A DNA stretch of 64,000 nucleotides from contig NZ_JAATEN010000007.1 of the NCBI RefSeq assembly GCF_012034935.1, positions 265,708-329,707 of the forward strand, written 5' to 3'. The DNA comes from Streptomyces zingiberis. GTDB lineage: Bacteria > Actinomycetota > Actinomycetes > Streptomycetales > Streptomycetaceae. Under the pieces are notes generated by a model. That model was not told the DNA's origin. It searched no databases and saw only the letters and a list, made by a program, of their open reading frames with translations. How positions within the stretch are numbered: the first letter of the stretch is position 1; every line of letters begins with the position of its first letter. This document shows, piece by piece, positions 16,954-25,519 of the stretch. The translations under genes were made by a program, and so were the position numbers.

Positions 16954-17301
16954 TCAGAAATCCAATTCCCTGACCAATCGTCTCACCTCGGGGATCCGCG
17001 TTTTCTGGGTAAGCAGAACCTTCTCTTCCCTCCCCTCCCGATAATCTCGGATTCTCAACCGCCCCCCGGAGAAGGAAGCCTCGCAGTGTTCCCGTGGAAT
17101 CGACCACGCCACGCGATTCGGCCTGCTGCTGAATCGGCCATACGCAAAGCCAACGACCCGACGGTCGGTCAACGCTACAACAGCTCCTTTCAGGAGCGCC
17201 TCGTAAGGGAGACGCCCCACAGGAAGTCGAACCGGGAAGGAAAGCATCAGGTCCTCACCTTCTGCTAAATACTGCTCAATTCTTCTGGTGCTCCACAGCA
17301 T
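16954..17301 (-). CDS. Soluble PH-like small protein, candidate immunity
   Basis: 115 residues from the ATG at 17301, which has AAAGGGG upstream. The pattern (EQYLAEGEDLMLSFPVRL, ALLKGAVVALTDRRVVGFAY, VAWSIPREHCEASFSGGRLR, LTQKTRIPEVRRLVREL) resembles bacterial PH-like proteins of the YokE/bPH kind: beta strands with an 'ALTDRRV' turn and a C-terminal helix. It is the only clearly soluble protein in the array. Function unknown; an immunity or membrane-associated role is inferred from location. Confidence 0.65.
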   Translation of the reverse strand: MLWSTRRIEQYLAEGEDLMLSFPVRLPVGRLPYEALLKGAVVALTDRRVVGFAYGRFSSRPNRVAWSIPREHCEASFSGGRLRIRDYREGREEKVLLTQKTRIPEVRRLVRELDF

Positions 17302-17523
17302 ATGTCGCCCCTTTACCTCCACCGTCACACGGACGCCACCCATGGATCCGTAAGGCATTCCCCTTGCACATGAATCCATACACGACCAGAACGGCTCCGA
17401 GAGCCTGGCCGATTTTCACAAATCCCTTGCCGCCAGACGAAAGTCGCACCGCCGCGACGGAAGACCCTCAATGCTAAAGGATCTGCTCACGTCTGAGGAC
17501 GCGCTGAACCTCACTCAAAAGAA

Positions 17524-17550
17524 GCGGCCCGCCGCTACGCGGCGGGCCGC
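17524..17550 (-). terminator. Strong hairpin, copy 2
   Basis: GCGGCCCGCCG-ctacg-CGGCGGGCCGC, a perfect 11-bp stem only 4 nt past the stop of the ORF at 17555. It differs from copy 1 only in the loop (ctacg for ctaca). Flanking bases are also similar (AAGCGGC..., CTCACCT...), so the hairpin was duplicated with its surroundings. Confidence 0.8.
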
Positions 17551-17554
17551 AGCC

Positions 17555-17740
17555 TCACCTAGCCCCTAATATCCGGCCGCCCACCAGCCACATAATCACG
17601 GCTATAGCAACAATGGTGAGGCCTGCCGTAATCAATACGTTCGCTACAGGGAAATCCCCCACAGCTGCCACGGCCAGAGCTCCAGCAAAGAGAATCACGA
17701 GGAGAGCAACGGCGGCGCCTTTTCCCTTCTTCTCACTCAA
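17555..17740 (-). CDS. Small two-helix membrane protein
   Basis: About 61 residues from a TTG at 17740: basic start SEKKGKG, helix AAVALLVILFAGALAVAAVG, helix NVLITAGLTIVAIAVIMWLV, end GGRILGAR. AGGAGG lies just upstream, but at only 3 nt, so the true start may be elsewhere; the frame is open to an ATG at 17836. The terminator-like hairpin follows directly. Confidence 0.55.
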   Translation of the reverse strand: MSEKKGKGAAVALLVILFAGALAVAAVGDFPVANVLITAGLTIVAIAVIMWLVGGRILGAR

Positions 17741-17984
17741 AAGCCTCCTGACATTTTCCGATCGCTGCACCAGCGGCGGTAGGGCATTCCTCCGGCGGCG
17801 GAGATAGGGGCCGCGCACCCGACGAGGGCAGTGCACGCTGGAGCGGTCGAGACGGTAGTGCTAGCACCAGCTACTCCAGCGAGAGCGGCTCCCGTTCTCT
17901 CCAGGAACGCCCCCAGCTTGTGAACTGCCGGTGGGCCACCCGAATGTTCAGCTCAAGAGCGCTGCACCTTCCATACTCCCTCCG

Positions 17985-18110
17985 TCAGATTCTGTCGATG
18001 AGGAACAGGACCACACCGACGACTGCGATGTCTACGCCGCTCCAGAAAATTCCGAGATATCTCGTACCGCCCCCTCCCAGAGCCCTGACGGATTTTCCTC
18101 CGATGTGCAA
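17985..18110 (-). CDS. Possible 41-residue membrane protein
   Basis: A TTG at 18110 opens a frame of 41 residues: a Gly-rich start (ALGGGGTRYLG) and a helix FWSGVDIAVVGVVLFLIDRI to a TGA at 17985. It has one helix and no strong ribosome site. It lies between the 32-residue ORF and the two-helix ORF on the same strand. Confidence 0.35.
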   Translation of the reverse strand: MHIGGKSVRALGGGGTRYLGIFWSGVDIAVVGVVLFLIDRI

Positions 18111-18170
18111 TGAAATTTCTTCAACGTCAGATTACAGAAATGCACGAATCTGCATATTCTGGGAAGAAAT

Positions 18171-18269
18171 TCAGCGACGACTTCGAATTCTATGCACGAC
18201 CAGGACGGTCAGAGGTCCGACAACAGCTCCGATGATGACGCCTACGACTGCGAAATTCAGAACGCTCAC
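18171..18269 (-). CDS. 32-residue membrane peptide, candidate immunity protein copy A
   Basis: GTG start at 18269, only 27 nt after the Rhs stop codon, with a GGAAAGGTGAAGG purine run upstream. It starts MSVLNFAVVGVIIGAVVGPL and ends VVHRIRSRR. One membrane helix. The position directly after the toxin-like C-terminus is where the cognate immunity gene of an Rhs toxin is expected. The related copy at 15392-15490 has the same length and ends. Confidence 0.7.
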   Translation of the reverse strand: MSVLNFAVVGVIIGAVVGPLTVLVVHRIRSRR

Positions 18270-18296
18270 CGATACACCTTCACCTTTCCCATCGGC

Positions 18297-20674
18297 CTAC
18301 TTAAGCGTCTGACTCAAGGCGGAGGATACGGCTCCACCGACCAACCCGCTGTACCCTCCGACAATTGCCCCCATAGCACACCCACCCAATACCCCCACCG
18401 TGGTTCCCGCTGGACCAGCCGCAGTACCGACCAGTCCAGCTGTGATCGCTCCACCGACACAGCCAGTGACCGCACCAGTTGTTCCCGCTATCCCCGCTTC
18501 GATAGCGAGATCGGAGAAACTGAACAGCCCGGTGGGGTCGATGCGGTTGACCGGGTCGCCTTCCGCGTAGAGGTAGGGGTTCACCTCCTGGCCGGACGGG
18601 TCGGGCTGGGTGAAGCGGCCGATGTTCGGGTCGTAGTAGCGGGCCGCGAAGTGGTACAGGCCCGTGGGGTCCTGGTAGCCGCCGGCGAACCGGTAGGGCT
18701 GCGGGACCTTCTCCGTGGTGGTGGCCCGGCCGACGCCACGGGGGCTGTAGTCGTAGGTGTTCACCTTCGCGCCGGTCTCGTCGGCGAGCGCCACGACGGA
18801 ACCGATCGCGTCGGTGAGGTAGTAGTACGACTTACCCCCGGTCGTCATGGAATTCAGCGTGCCCCCGGGCTCCCGGTTGAATCCCCGGTCCACACCCGCC
18901 GATGTCGTGGCGGACAGGCCGAGCGGACCGTTGTGGAAGAAGGTGTCACCGAGCCTGATCCGCTCGCTCTGGTCCGTGGATCCGTACTGCCCCGCGTAGG
19001 TCGTGCCCTCGACGGTGATCGAGGTGAGCTGGCTGAAGTCGGACCAGGTCTCGCCGGTGCGGGTGGATTCCGGGGTGGAGGCGCCGGCGGTTTCGTTGCC
19101 CGCCTTGTCGTAGGACCAGTTGGCGCTGGAACCGTTCTTCGCGGTGATCTGCTGGGCGTCGTTGACGGTGTAGGTGGTGCCGCGGGGGCAGCCGGGGGTG
19201 ATGCCCTGCGAGGTGAGGTTGCCGGCCTGGTCGTAGCAGTACTGCCAGGCAGAGTTGAGCGTGCTGCCCTTCTCCTCTTTGGCGTAGGAGAAGCGGCCCG
19301 CGCTGTCGTAGGAGTACGTGGTCTTCATGCCGGTGACGGCGTCGGTGCGGGTGCGGATCTTGGCGCCGTCCTTGCCCGCGGCGGCGTAGGAGTAGGTGAG
19401 GTCGACCAGGGTGCCCTGGGAGGAGGTGGCCTTGATCTTCCCCGGGCGGCTGGACTTGTCGGGGGTGACCGTCCGGACGGTGCCGCCGGGGTAAGTCGTG
19501 CTGGTCCGGACGTCGTTGGCGTTGTACGTGTACGTGGTCGTCCTGCCGGTGGGGTCCTTCAGCTCGGTGAGCTTGTTGACCTTGTTCCAGGTGTAGTCGG
19601 TGACGCCGGCCGGGTCCTCGTAGATGTCGATGTTGCCGGCGGGGGTGTAGGTGAGTCTGGTCTGTGACCCGTTCTGCAGGGTCCGGACGGTCTCGCGGGA
19701 CAGCGGGTCGAAGGCGTACCGGATGACGCCGGTGCCGTCGTCGCGCCGGCGGAGGTTGCCGTCGCCGTCGTAGTGGTAGGTGACGGTGGCGTAGCCGGAG
19801 GTGTCGACCTTGGTGACGCGGTCGCGTTCGTCGTACTCGTAGGTGGGTCTTGACGCCTCGCCCGTCGGTCACGGTGCGGGGGCGGCCCAGGTCGTCGTAG
19901 GTGTAAGCGGTAGCGCCCAGCGGGGCGGGCGGGGTGGCCCTGGAGAGGTTGCCCTTGCCGTCGTAGCCGAAGGTGGTCGAGACCGACTTGGTGGCCGACA
20001 GGGCCGTGGTCACCTTGCAGAGCTGGCCCTGGAAGCCACCGCAGGTGGGGGTGGCCGGGTTGCGGTCGAAGCTCTGCTTGCCGCCGCCGGTGCCGGTGAC
20101 CGCGACCGACGCGGTGTTGCCCGCGCTGTCGTAGGTGTAGTCGGTCTTCTCGCCGTCGGCGCTGGTGTAGGACTTCGGCAGGTCCGCGCCCGCGATGGTC
20201 TGGTACCCGGTCAGAGCCGCGGTCGCGCCTGTCGGCAGCGTGGCGGAGGTGGGGTTGTTGCGGGAGTCCCAGCCGTAGGCGGTGACGTTCCCGGCGCCGC
20301 CACCCACGCCCATCGCGTCCTCGGCGCTGTCGATGTTGTGATTGGCGTCGAAGGTCCGCTTCCTGGAGTGGCCGAGCGCGTCGGTGACCTTGGTGACGCC
20401 ACCGTCGGCGTTGTGCTCGTGCCGGGTGGCGAGCCCCTCGGGGTCGGTGACCGTGGTCGTCCCGGCGTCGGACGGGTCGGAGTTGGAGTACGCGTAGGTG
20501 TACGTCGGCCCGGTGTGCCCGGCGGTGGCGTCGAACTCGGTCGCCCGGAGCATGGAGCGGACGCGGTTGCGGTCGTCGTAGGTGAAGACCGTGACCCTGC
20601 CCTCGGGTGTGGTGATCTTCGTCAGGCGCCCCCGGTCTCGGCCCTGGCCGCGATTCTCACCCCCTGCCCAGCCC
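18297..20674 (-). pseudogene. Rhs/YD-repeat toxin gene, truncated and frameshifted
   Basis: Read in two frames. Frame 1 (about 20650 to 19850) and frame 2 (about 19848 to 18297) both carry YD repeats (TYDSAGN, YDDLGRPR, YDSAGRF). They join at a GGG run (19845-19847, plus strand) where one extra base breaks KTTYEYDERDR into KTHLRVRR. The core ends with the RHS-associated motif RYYDPNIGRFTQPDPSGQEV to DPVNRIDPTGLF. The last 75 residues are Gly/Ala-rich and hydrophobic (TGAVTGCVGGAITAGLVGTA and on), like a pore-forming tip. There is no start codon or N-terminal delivery region: the YD frame runs straight into the 3' end of the nucleotidyltransferase gene. Truncated remnant, or cassette awaiting recombination. 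Confidence 0.88.
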
Positions 20675-21490
20675 TCAGGACGTGAGCCGCGCGCACACCT
20701 CGGTCGTCAGCCGGTCGGCGGCGTCGAGCACGGTGGCGAGTGCCGCCGGGTCCGTACCCGTCGCGGTGAACAGCGCGTGTGCCCGCGTGGCGAAGTCCGG
20801 CGGAGCGGCCGGGAGTTCTCCCGCGGCGTGGACGGCGCCTTTCTCGTTCAGCACCCAGCGCCGGGCGTGCGCGTGCAGCCCGTGCACGAGGAGCCCGACC
20901 GCGCGGAAGAGGCAGCCGGAGACGTAGAAGACGTCACCGCGCGCCACCCCCTTGCGGGCGCAGCCCAGGATGAACGGGGCCTCCCACAGCGCGTTCGCGA
21001 TCAGCGCCTCCCGCAGCGGTTCCGGATACCGGCGGGTCTCCCGCCGCAGGGCCCGCAGTTCGCCGCGAGGGTCGGTGAGGACGCGCCCGGCGGCCAGTTC
21101 GCCGGCGTAGGCGTGGGAGTACACCCCCAGGGGGTGACCGGCCTGCACGCCCACCTCGAACCGCCCGGCGCGGCAGTCCTCCCAGATCCGCTGGACGCGG
21201 TCGAGGTCGCGGTAGATCCAGTCGACCGGCTGGCCGTCGACGGTCAGCCACGCCCCGCCGTCCACCCAGGGCCCCCACCCGCCGGGCTCCGTCACCTCGA
21301 CCGGCCCGCCGGTCAGTTCCGACGCGAGGCGGCGCAGGGCGCGGGTGTCCAGCGGCGGCCGGTAGTACAGGCCGAGGTCCACGTCGGAGTCGGGACGGTG
21401 AGTCCCGGTGGCGCGGCTTCCGCCCAGGCACACCCCGGCCACTCCGCCGACCGCCGTCAGCCGCTCCGCGATCTCCGCCAGGCGTTCCAC
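20675..21490 (-). CDS. Nucleotidyltransferase domain protein
   Basis: 271 residues. The Pol-beta-type motif is GGSRATGTHRPDSDVDLGLYY (Gly-Ser, then the metal-binding D-x-D). The helical C-terminus (YVSGCLFRAVGLLVHGLHAH) resembles aminoglycoside/streptomycin adenylyltransferase-like and KNTase-like families with a predicted substrate-binding bundle. GTG 21490 is chosen because the conserved fold begins at VERLAEIAERL. Substrate unknown. Its 3' end abuts the broken Rhs gene. Confidence 0.82.
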   Translation of the reverse strand: MERLAEIAERLTAVGGVAGVCLGGSRATGTHRPDSDVDLGLYYRPPLDTRALRRLASELTGGPVEVTEPGGWGPWVDGGAWLTVDGQPVDWIYRDLDRVQRIWEDCRAGRFEVGVQAGHPLGVYSHAYAGELAAGRVLTDPRGELRALRRETRRYPEPLREALIANALWEAPFILGCARKGVARGDVFYVSGCLFRAVGLLVHGLHAHARRWVLNEKGAVHAAGELPAAPPDFATRAHALFTATGTDPAALATVLDAADRLTTEVCARLTS

Positions 21491-21711
21491 ACCGGGCAGT
21501 GTGCCGGACCGGCCAACGCGTTCACCACCACTCTCCTGCGCCACCGCGCTCCGGGACCCGGGCCTTCCCCGATCTGGTCCGCCCGGGTGGACGAGATCCG
21601 GTCCCGGCCGGCTTCCGGCCGACCCCCGCCTGGCCCCCGAGCCGGCGTGCATGCTGGTCCGGCACACCGGCCCGGCGCACGGGCCGGTGACCACGGCTGG
21701 GGAGGTTCGTC

Positions 21712-22263
21712 TTGCTCGTCTGGGTGAACGGCGCGTTCGGCAGCGGGAAGACCACGCTGGTGGACGAGTTGCACGGACGATGGCGCGGAACGCTGGTCTT
21801 CGACCCGGAGATGGTCGGCTTCGTACTGCGGAAGATCGTGGAGGTGCCCACGGGCGACTTCCAGGATCTGCGGCTGTGGCGGCGCCAAGTGGCCGGCTTG
21901 GCGGCGGGCCTGGTCGAGGAGTACCGGCGGCCCGTCCTGGTCCCGATGACGCTGGTCGACCCGGGATACGTGGAGGAGATCTTCGGCGCGCTGAAGGACG
22001 GGGGCGTCACCGTTCACCACTTCTTCCTCAAGGTCCCCCGGGAAATCCTGGAACAGCGGATCGACGGGCGCAGCTTCACGCCGGACGATCCCGCGCGGGA
22101 CGCGGAGGTCCGGCGCTGGGCCAAGGGGCAGATCGACCGGTGCGTGAAAGCCGCCGACGCGGCCGGCGTGCTGCCCGGCGACACGGTGTTCCTGGACGGC
22201 CGGCTGTCCCCGCAGGAACTGGCTGACCAGGTGCTGGCCCGGATCGCGGCACCGGGCACGTAG
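21712..22263 (+). CDS. TmrB-like P-loop ATPase
   Basis: 183 residues from a TTG with GGAGG 6 nt upstream. It starts MLVWVNGAFGSGKTTLVDEL (P-loop in residues 6-14). It continues FDPEMVGFVLRKI, VLVPMTLVDPGYVEEI, VHHFFLKVPREIL and AKGQIDRCVKA. This run matches the tunicamycin-resistance protein TmrB of Bacillus as I recall it: same length class, same order of motifs. It may give resistance to a nucleoside antibiotic or phosphorylate a small substrate. A decayed second copy follows at 22399. Confidence 0.85.
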   Translation: MLVWVNGAFGSGKTTLVDELHGRWRGTLVFDPEMVGFVLRKIVEVPTGDFQDLRLWRRQVAGLAAGLVEEYRRPVLVPMTLVDPGYVEEIFGALKDGGVTVHHFFLKVPREILEQRIDGRSFTPDDPARDAEVRRWAKGQIDRCVKAADAAGVLPGDTVFLDGRLSPQELADQVLARIAAPGT

Positions 22264-22398
22264 CACGTGCGGCGCACCGTCACGGCGGTGTGGTAGCCCG
22301 TCACGGCGGTGCCGACCTCGAGAACCCCGTATGCGTCCAGGGCCCACACCCGGGTAGTTCGGCGTGCGGGCCGGTGGCCGCGGCTCCGGACGATGGTC

Positions 22399-22515
22399 TT
22401 GCTCGTCCGGGTGAAGGCGCGTTCGGCAGCGGGAAGACCACGGTGGTGGGCGTGCTGGGGACGGTGATGCGAAGCGCGGTGTTCGACCGGGAGGTGGCCG
22501 GTTTCGTGCCGCGCC
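22399..22515 (+). pseudogene. Decayed copy of TmrB-like gene 5' end
   Basis: TTGCTCGTCCGGGTGAA followed by GGCGCGTTCGGCAGCGGGAA repeats the first part of the gene at 21712, with one base lost (GAACGGC to GAAGGC) that shifts the frame inside the P-loop. Similarity continues through a segment coding FD.E..GFV..R and stops about 115 nt in. Upstream bases (GGGCCGGTG-CC-CGGCT) also match, so the duplication included the promoter side. Confidence 0.85.
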
Positions 22516-22563
22516 GTTCCGTCAGCCGCGTAGTGGCGGGGGACGGTCGGGGAGGAAACCCGT

Positions 22564-23229
22564 ATGAGCGATGACGAGGAAACCAACGCGCCGGCCTCAC
22601 CGGGCACCGGTCCGGCGGGTGATGACGGCGGCAGCGGCATCGGCCCGTTGAGCAGGAGGATCATCGGCTGGTGCACGCTGGTGACGGTCGTGATCGGGGC
22701 GTTGACCGCGATTCTGGGGTTCGGGGAGGACGTCCGCGCGTTCTTACCTTTCGGAAAGAGCGACGCCGGCCCGCCCGCCGCCACCGGTACCCCTTCGCCC
22801 TCGGCGGGCGTCTCCGGCACGTCGGGGTCCGCGCCCCGCTGCGGCAGGTCGGAGGGGCACGACGTGCTGGTCGGCCTGGAGGGGAAGCCGACCCGGAGCG
22901 GGGCGCGCGTGGTGGCCACGGTGACCTGCGTGGTGCGCGCCGGGGACCACTTGTCGTGGGTGGTGCGCAAGGAGACAGGAGACCCGGACCGGCCCCTTCG
23001 CTACACCCTCAGATACGACCTGGGAGAGAAGGGCCCCGGAAAGTACGTCTACGACGCGGAACTCGGCCCGACCGAACCCGGCTCCGAGCGGAGCTTGTTC
23101 GTCGTGCTGCTGGACGAAGCCGCCTACCGCGAGGTGAAGCGGACCACGGACTCCGAGAACTACGTGCGACTGCCCTCCCCCGTGCCCGCGGTGTCCAACT
23201 CCGTGCTGGTCACCACGCCGGAGGATTGA
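22564..23229 (+). CDS. Single-pass membrane protein, unknown
   Basis: 221 residues: acidic cytoplasmic start, one helix (IIGWCTLVTVVIGALTAILGF, about residues 33-53), a Ser/Pro/Gly linker, then an external beta-rich domain of about 130 residues beginning APRCGRSEGHDVLVGLEGKP with two cysteines that could pair. No enzyme motif. It stands alone after the TmrB remnant. Confidence 0.75.
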   Translation: MSDDEETNAPASPGTGPAGDDGGSGIGPLSRRIIGWCTLVTVVIGALTAILGFGEDVRAFLPFGKSDAGPPAATGTPSPSAGVSGTSGSAPRCGRSEGHDVLVGLEGKPTRSGARVVATVTCVVRAGDHLSWVVRKETGDPDRPLRYTLRYDLGEKGPGKYVYDAELGPTEPGSERSLFVVLLDEAAYREVKRTTDSENYVRLPSPVPAVSNSVLVTTPED

Positions 23230-23462
23230 GGGGGAGGCGTCCGGCGGTCCGGGCGGCCTCGTCCACGTCGTCGCTTTCCGGGCCCGGGAGCCGTTGCGGC
23301 GAAGGAGAAGGGCGGGCCGGTCCACTCCCCTGCCGTCGCCGACTCCGCCGTGGACGGGAACGCCGTGGACGGGAAACGCCGGGCGGGCCGTCGCGCCGGC
23401 CTCCTGAAGGCGGCCCGCGCCGCACGGTTCACCGCCTCGGCCGTACCCCTGCGGCCCCGCCC

Positions 23463-23687
23463 CTACGCCCGCGACGCCGGTCCGGTCTCCCGCCGCCGAC
23501 CGCGGCGCGTCGAAACGCGCCACAGGGACGCCAGCGGGTACGAGACGAAGCCGACCGCCGTCACCCACACCACGAGCCAGACGGTTCTGGGCCCGCCCCA
23601 CTCCACCGCGGGTACCACCAGGGGCCCGGAGAGAAGCAGCAACACGATCCCGATGACGAACCTCGCCCGGGTGTCTCCGTCTCGCAT
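23463..23687 (-). CDS. Small two-helix membrane protein
   Basis: 74 residues from the ATG at 23687, with AGGAGAGG upstream. MRDGDTRARF, helix VIGIVLLLLSGPLVVPAVEW, helix TVWLVVWVTAVGFVSYPLAS and a basic, Arg-rich tail. Related by plan, not clearly by sequence, to the membrane mini-proteins at 15-18 kb. Function unknown. Confidence 0.65.
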   Translation of the reverse strand: MRDGDTRARFVIGIVLLLLSGPLVVPAVEWGGPRTVWLVVWVTAVGFVSYPLASLWRVSTRRGRRRETGPASRA

Positions 23688-24071
23688 CGCCTCTCCTGTC
23701 ACGCCGGTACGGTGTCCGGCGGTCGTGTCGGCGACATCTGGCGTACGGCTCGTCCCCGGCAACCGTGGAGTTCAGCGTGCCCCCGGCCGCGGGCGGTATC
23801 CGCACGGCGCGGAAACCCGTCGCGGTGCGGGCGGGTGAGTCACCGGCCTCCCCGCGGACGGCGCGGGGCTCGGGACCACCGGGGCACACCGGCCAGGCCC
23901 GGCAGGCCCGGGGCCGGTGCGGGGGGACACGCACCGGTGCGCCCGGGCACGCGCCGCCGGCACACATCGCCGGGCACGCACCGCCGGCGCGGGATCGTCC
24001 CCGGAGCTTGTGGGAAGCCCTCCCGCCACTTATAGTCGCCTTGACGATAACTCGGGGGAAGGGCTGCCCAC
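23688..24071. promoter_or_regulatory. Intergenic with probable promoter
   Basis: A short direct repeat of the CCGGGCACGC-CCGCCGGC type occurs at about 23942-23992. Closer to the next gene, TTATAGT (24030-24036) is the only -10-like element in GC-rich surroundings, about 35 nt before the start at 24072, and GGGGGAAGGG is the ribosome site. No gene is seen. Confidence 0.4.
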
Positions 24072-25154
24072 ATGACCACGACGACGGTGAGCAAGCGCGC
24101 CGCGACCGGCACCCTGCTCGGGCTCGCCCTCGGGGACGCCCTCGGCTTCCCGGCCGAGTTCGACGACGTCCCCTCGATCCTCGCCGCGCACGGCCCCTGG
24201 CGGGAGACGGAGTTGCCGGAGCCCGCTCTCGTCTCCGACGACACGCAGATGACCCTCGCCGTCGGACGCGCCCTCCGCACCGCCCCGGGCCCGCTCGCCC
24301 CGGACCGGCTGGGGCGCCCCCTGCGCGAGGAGTTCGTCGCCTGGTACGAGTCTCCGGAGAACGACCGGGCCCCGGGGAACACCTGTCTGGCCGCCTGCCG
24401 GCTGCTGCGGGCGGAGGGACGGCCCTGGCAGGACGCGAGCCGGATCGGCTCGAAGGGCTGCGGCGCCAACATGCGCGTGGCGCCCGTCGCGCTCGTCCCC
24501 GGGCTCACGGACGAACAGCGGGCGGGCGCCGCCCAGTTGCAGGCCGCGTTCACGCACGGCCACCCCACCGCCCTGGCCGCCTCGGACCTCACCGCCCACG
24601 CCGTCCACCTGCTCGCCCGGGGGACGGACCCCACCGGCCTCGTCGGCAGGCTCCGCTCCTACGCCTGCGACAACCGCACCCGCTACCACCACGCCTGGCT
24701 CGGCGACCTGTGGACCCGCGCCGGGGACGCGGGCCCCGAGCAGTTCATCGCGCGCGGCTGGGACGACTGCCTGGCGATCCTCGGCCGGCTCCAGGAGGCC
24801 GCGCGCACCGTCTCCCCGGAGATCGATCCGTGCCTGGCCACCGGGGAGGGCTGGATCGCCGAGGAGGCCCTCGCCACCGGCCTGCTGTGCTTCCTGCTCT
24901 TCCCCGGCGACCCCGTCACCGCGCTGCGCCGGGCCGCCTGTTCCTCCGGCGACTCCGACTCGATCGCCTGCCTCACCGGCGCCTTCGCGGGCGCCTGGCT
25001 GGGCGCGGACGCCTGGCCCGCCTCCTGGACCGGCCGGATCGAGCACCGCGACGAACTACTGGCCCTCGGCGCGCTCTGGGACGGCGAAACGGCCGGGGCC
25101 CCCGGGAGCCCCGGAAGCCCCGCCGGGGTTCCGTCGGGCGTCCCGGCCGGGTAG
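24072..25154 (+). CDS. ADP-ribosylglycohydrolase family protein
   Basis: 360 residues. DraG-fold metal-binding motifs are present at both ends: LGDALGFPAEF and SDDTQMTL near residues 20-62, and SSGDSDSIACLTGAFAGAWLG near 300. These enzymes remove ADP-ribose from proteins or small molecules with two Mg ions in the acidic centre. The C-terminal 20 residues are Gly/Pro/Ala low complexity. No ADP-ribosyltransferase is seen next to it, so its substrate is open. Confidence 0.88.
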   Translation: MTTTTVSKRAATGTLLGLALGDALGFPAEFDDVPSILAAHGPWRETELPEPALVSDDTQMTLAVGRALRTAPGPLAPDRLGRPLREEFVAWYESPENDRAPGNTCLAACRLLRAEGRPWQDASRIGSKGCGANMRVAPVALVPGLTDEQRAGAAQLQAAFTHGHPTALAASDLTAHAVHLLARGTDPTGLVGRLRSYACDNRTRYHHAWLGDLWTRAGDAGPEQFIARGWDDCLAILGRLQEAARTVSPEIDPCLATGEGWIAEEALATGLLCFLLFPGDPVTALRRAACSSGDSDSIACLTGAFAGAWLGADAWPASWTGRIEHRDELLALGALWDGETAGAPGSPGSPAGVPSGVPAG

Positions 25155-25237
25155 CGCCGTGACCGAAAAGGTTCACCGGGTTCGAGAGCGGTGAGGGATT
25201 GGACGAGCAGGGTGAACTGACCTGAGAGCATCGCGCC

Positions 25238-25432
25238 GTGCCCATCCACCGTCATGGCGTCGACGGAGAGCGCTCGCTGACGTTGGATGCCGGCGGCCTG
25301 GCCGCCGATGCCACAAGGACTGCCTACGGACACGAGCCGAACGGATACGTGCGGGATGGTCCGACGCGGTTTGCCTGGCCGGGTGTTGCCGAGCGCCTCG
25401 TTTTCGACAGCGAGGCCGGCATGTTCAGCTGA
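25238..25432 (+). pseudogene. Imm51-like immunity protein remnant
   Basis: A 64-residue frame contains LTLDAGGLAADAT, YGHEPNGYVRDGPTRF and FDSEAGMFS. This order (LDAG, then GHEPNGY, then a variable stretch, then FDxEAGMF) fits my recollection of Imm51-type immunity proteins, but the frame is shorter than that family and stops right after AGMFS. No ribosome site is obvious. It may be a truncated immunity gene left from a toxin locus. The family match is from memory and needs a profile search. Confidence 0.45.
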
Positions 25433-25519
25433 TCCGCAAAGCCTGGACCCTCCACCGGCGGGACATCCCACCCACACGCCGCGCCTGATGACCACTCATG
25501 TGCGCGGCCTCCTGCTCGT

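Noticed and set aside
18192..19667. 491-codon plus-strand frame across the Rhs gene
   Set aside because: Antisense shadow; Val/Gly/Asp-rich with no domain, while YD repeats read clearly on the minus strand.
20675..21694. Longer nucleotidyltransferase starting at 21694
   Set aside because: The extra 68 residues are Gly/Pro/Ser-rich and the conserved fold begins at the GTG at 21490.
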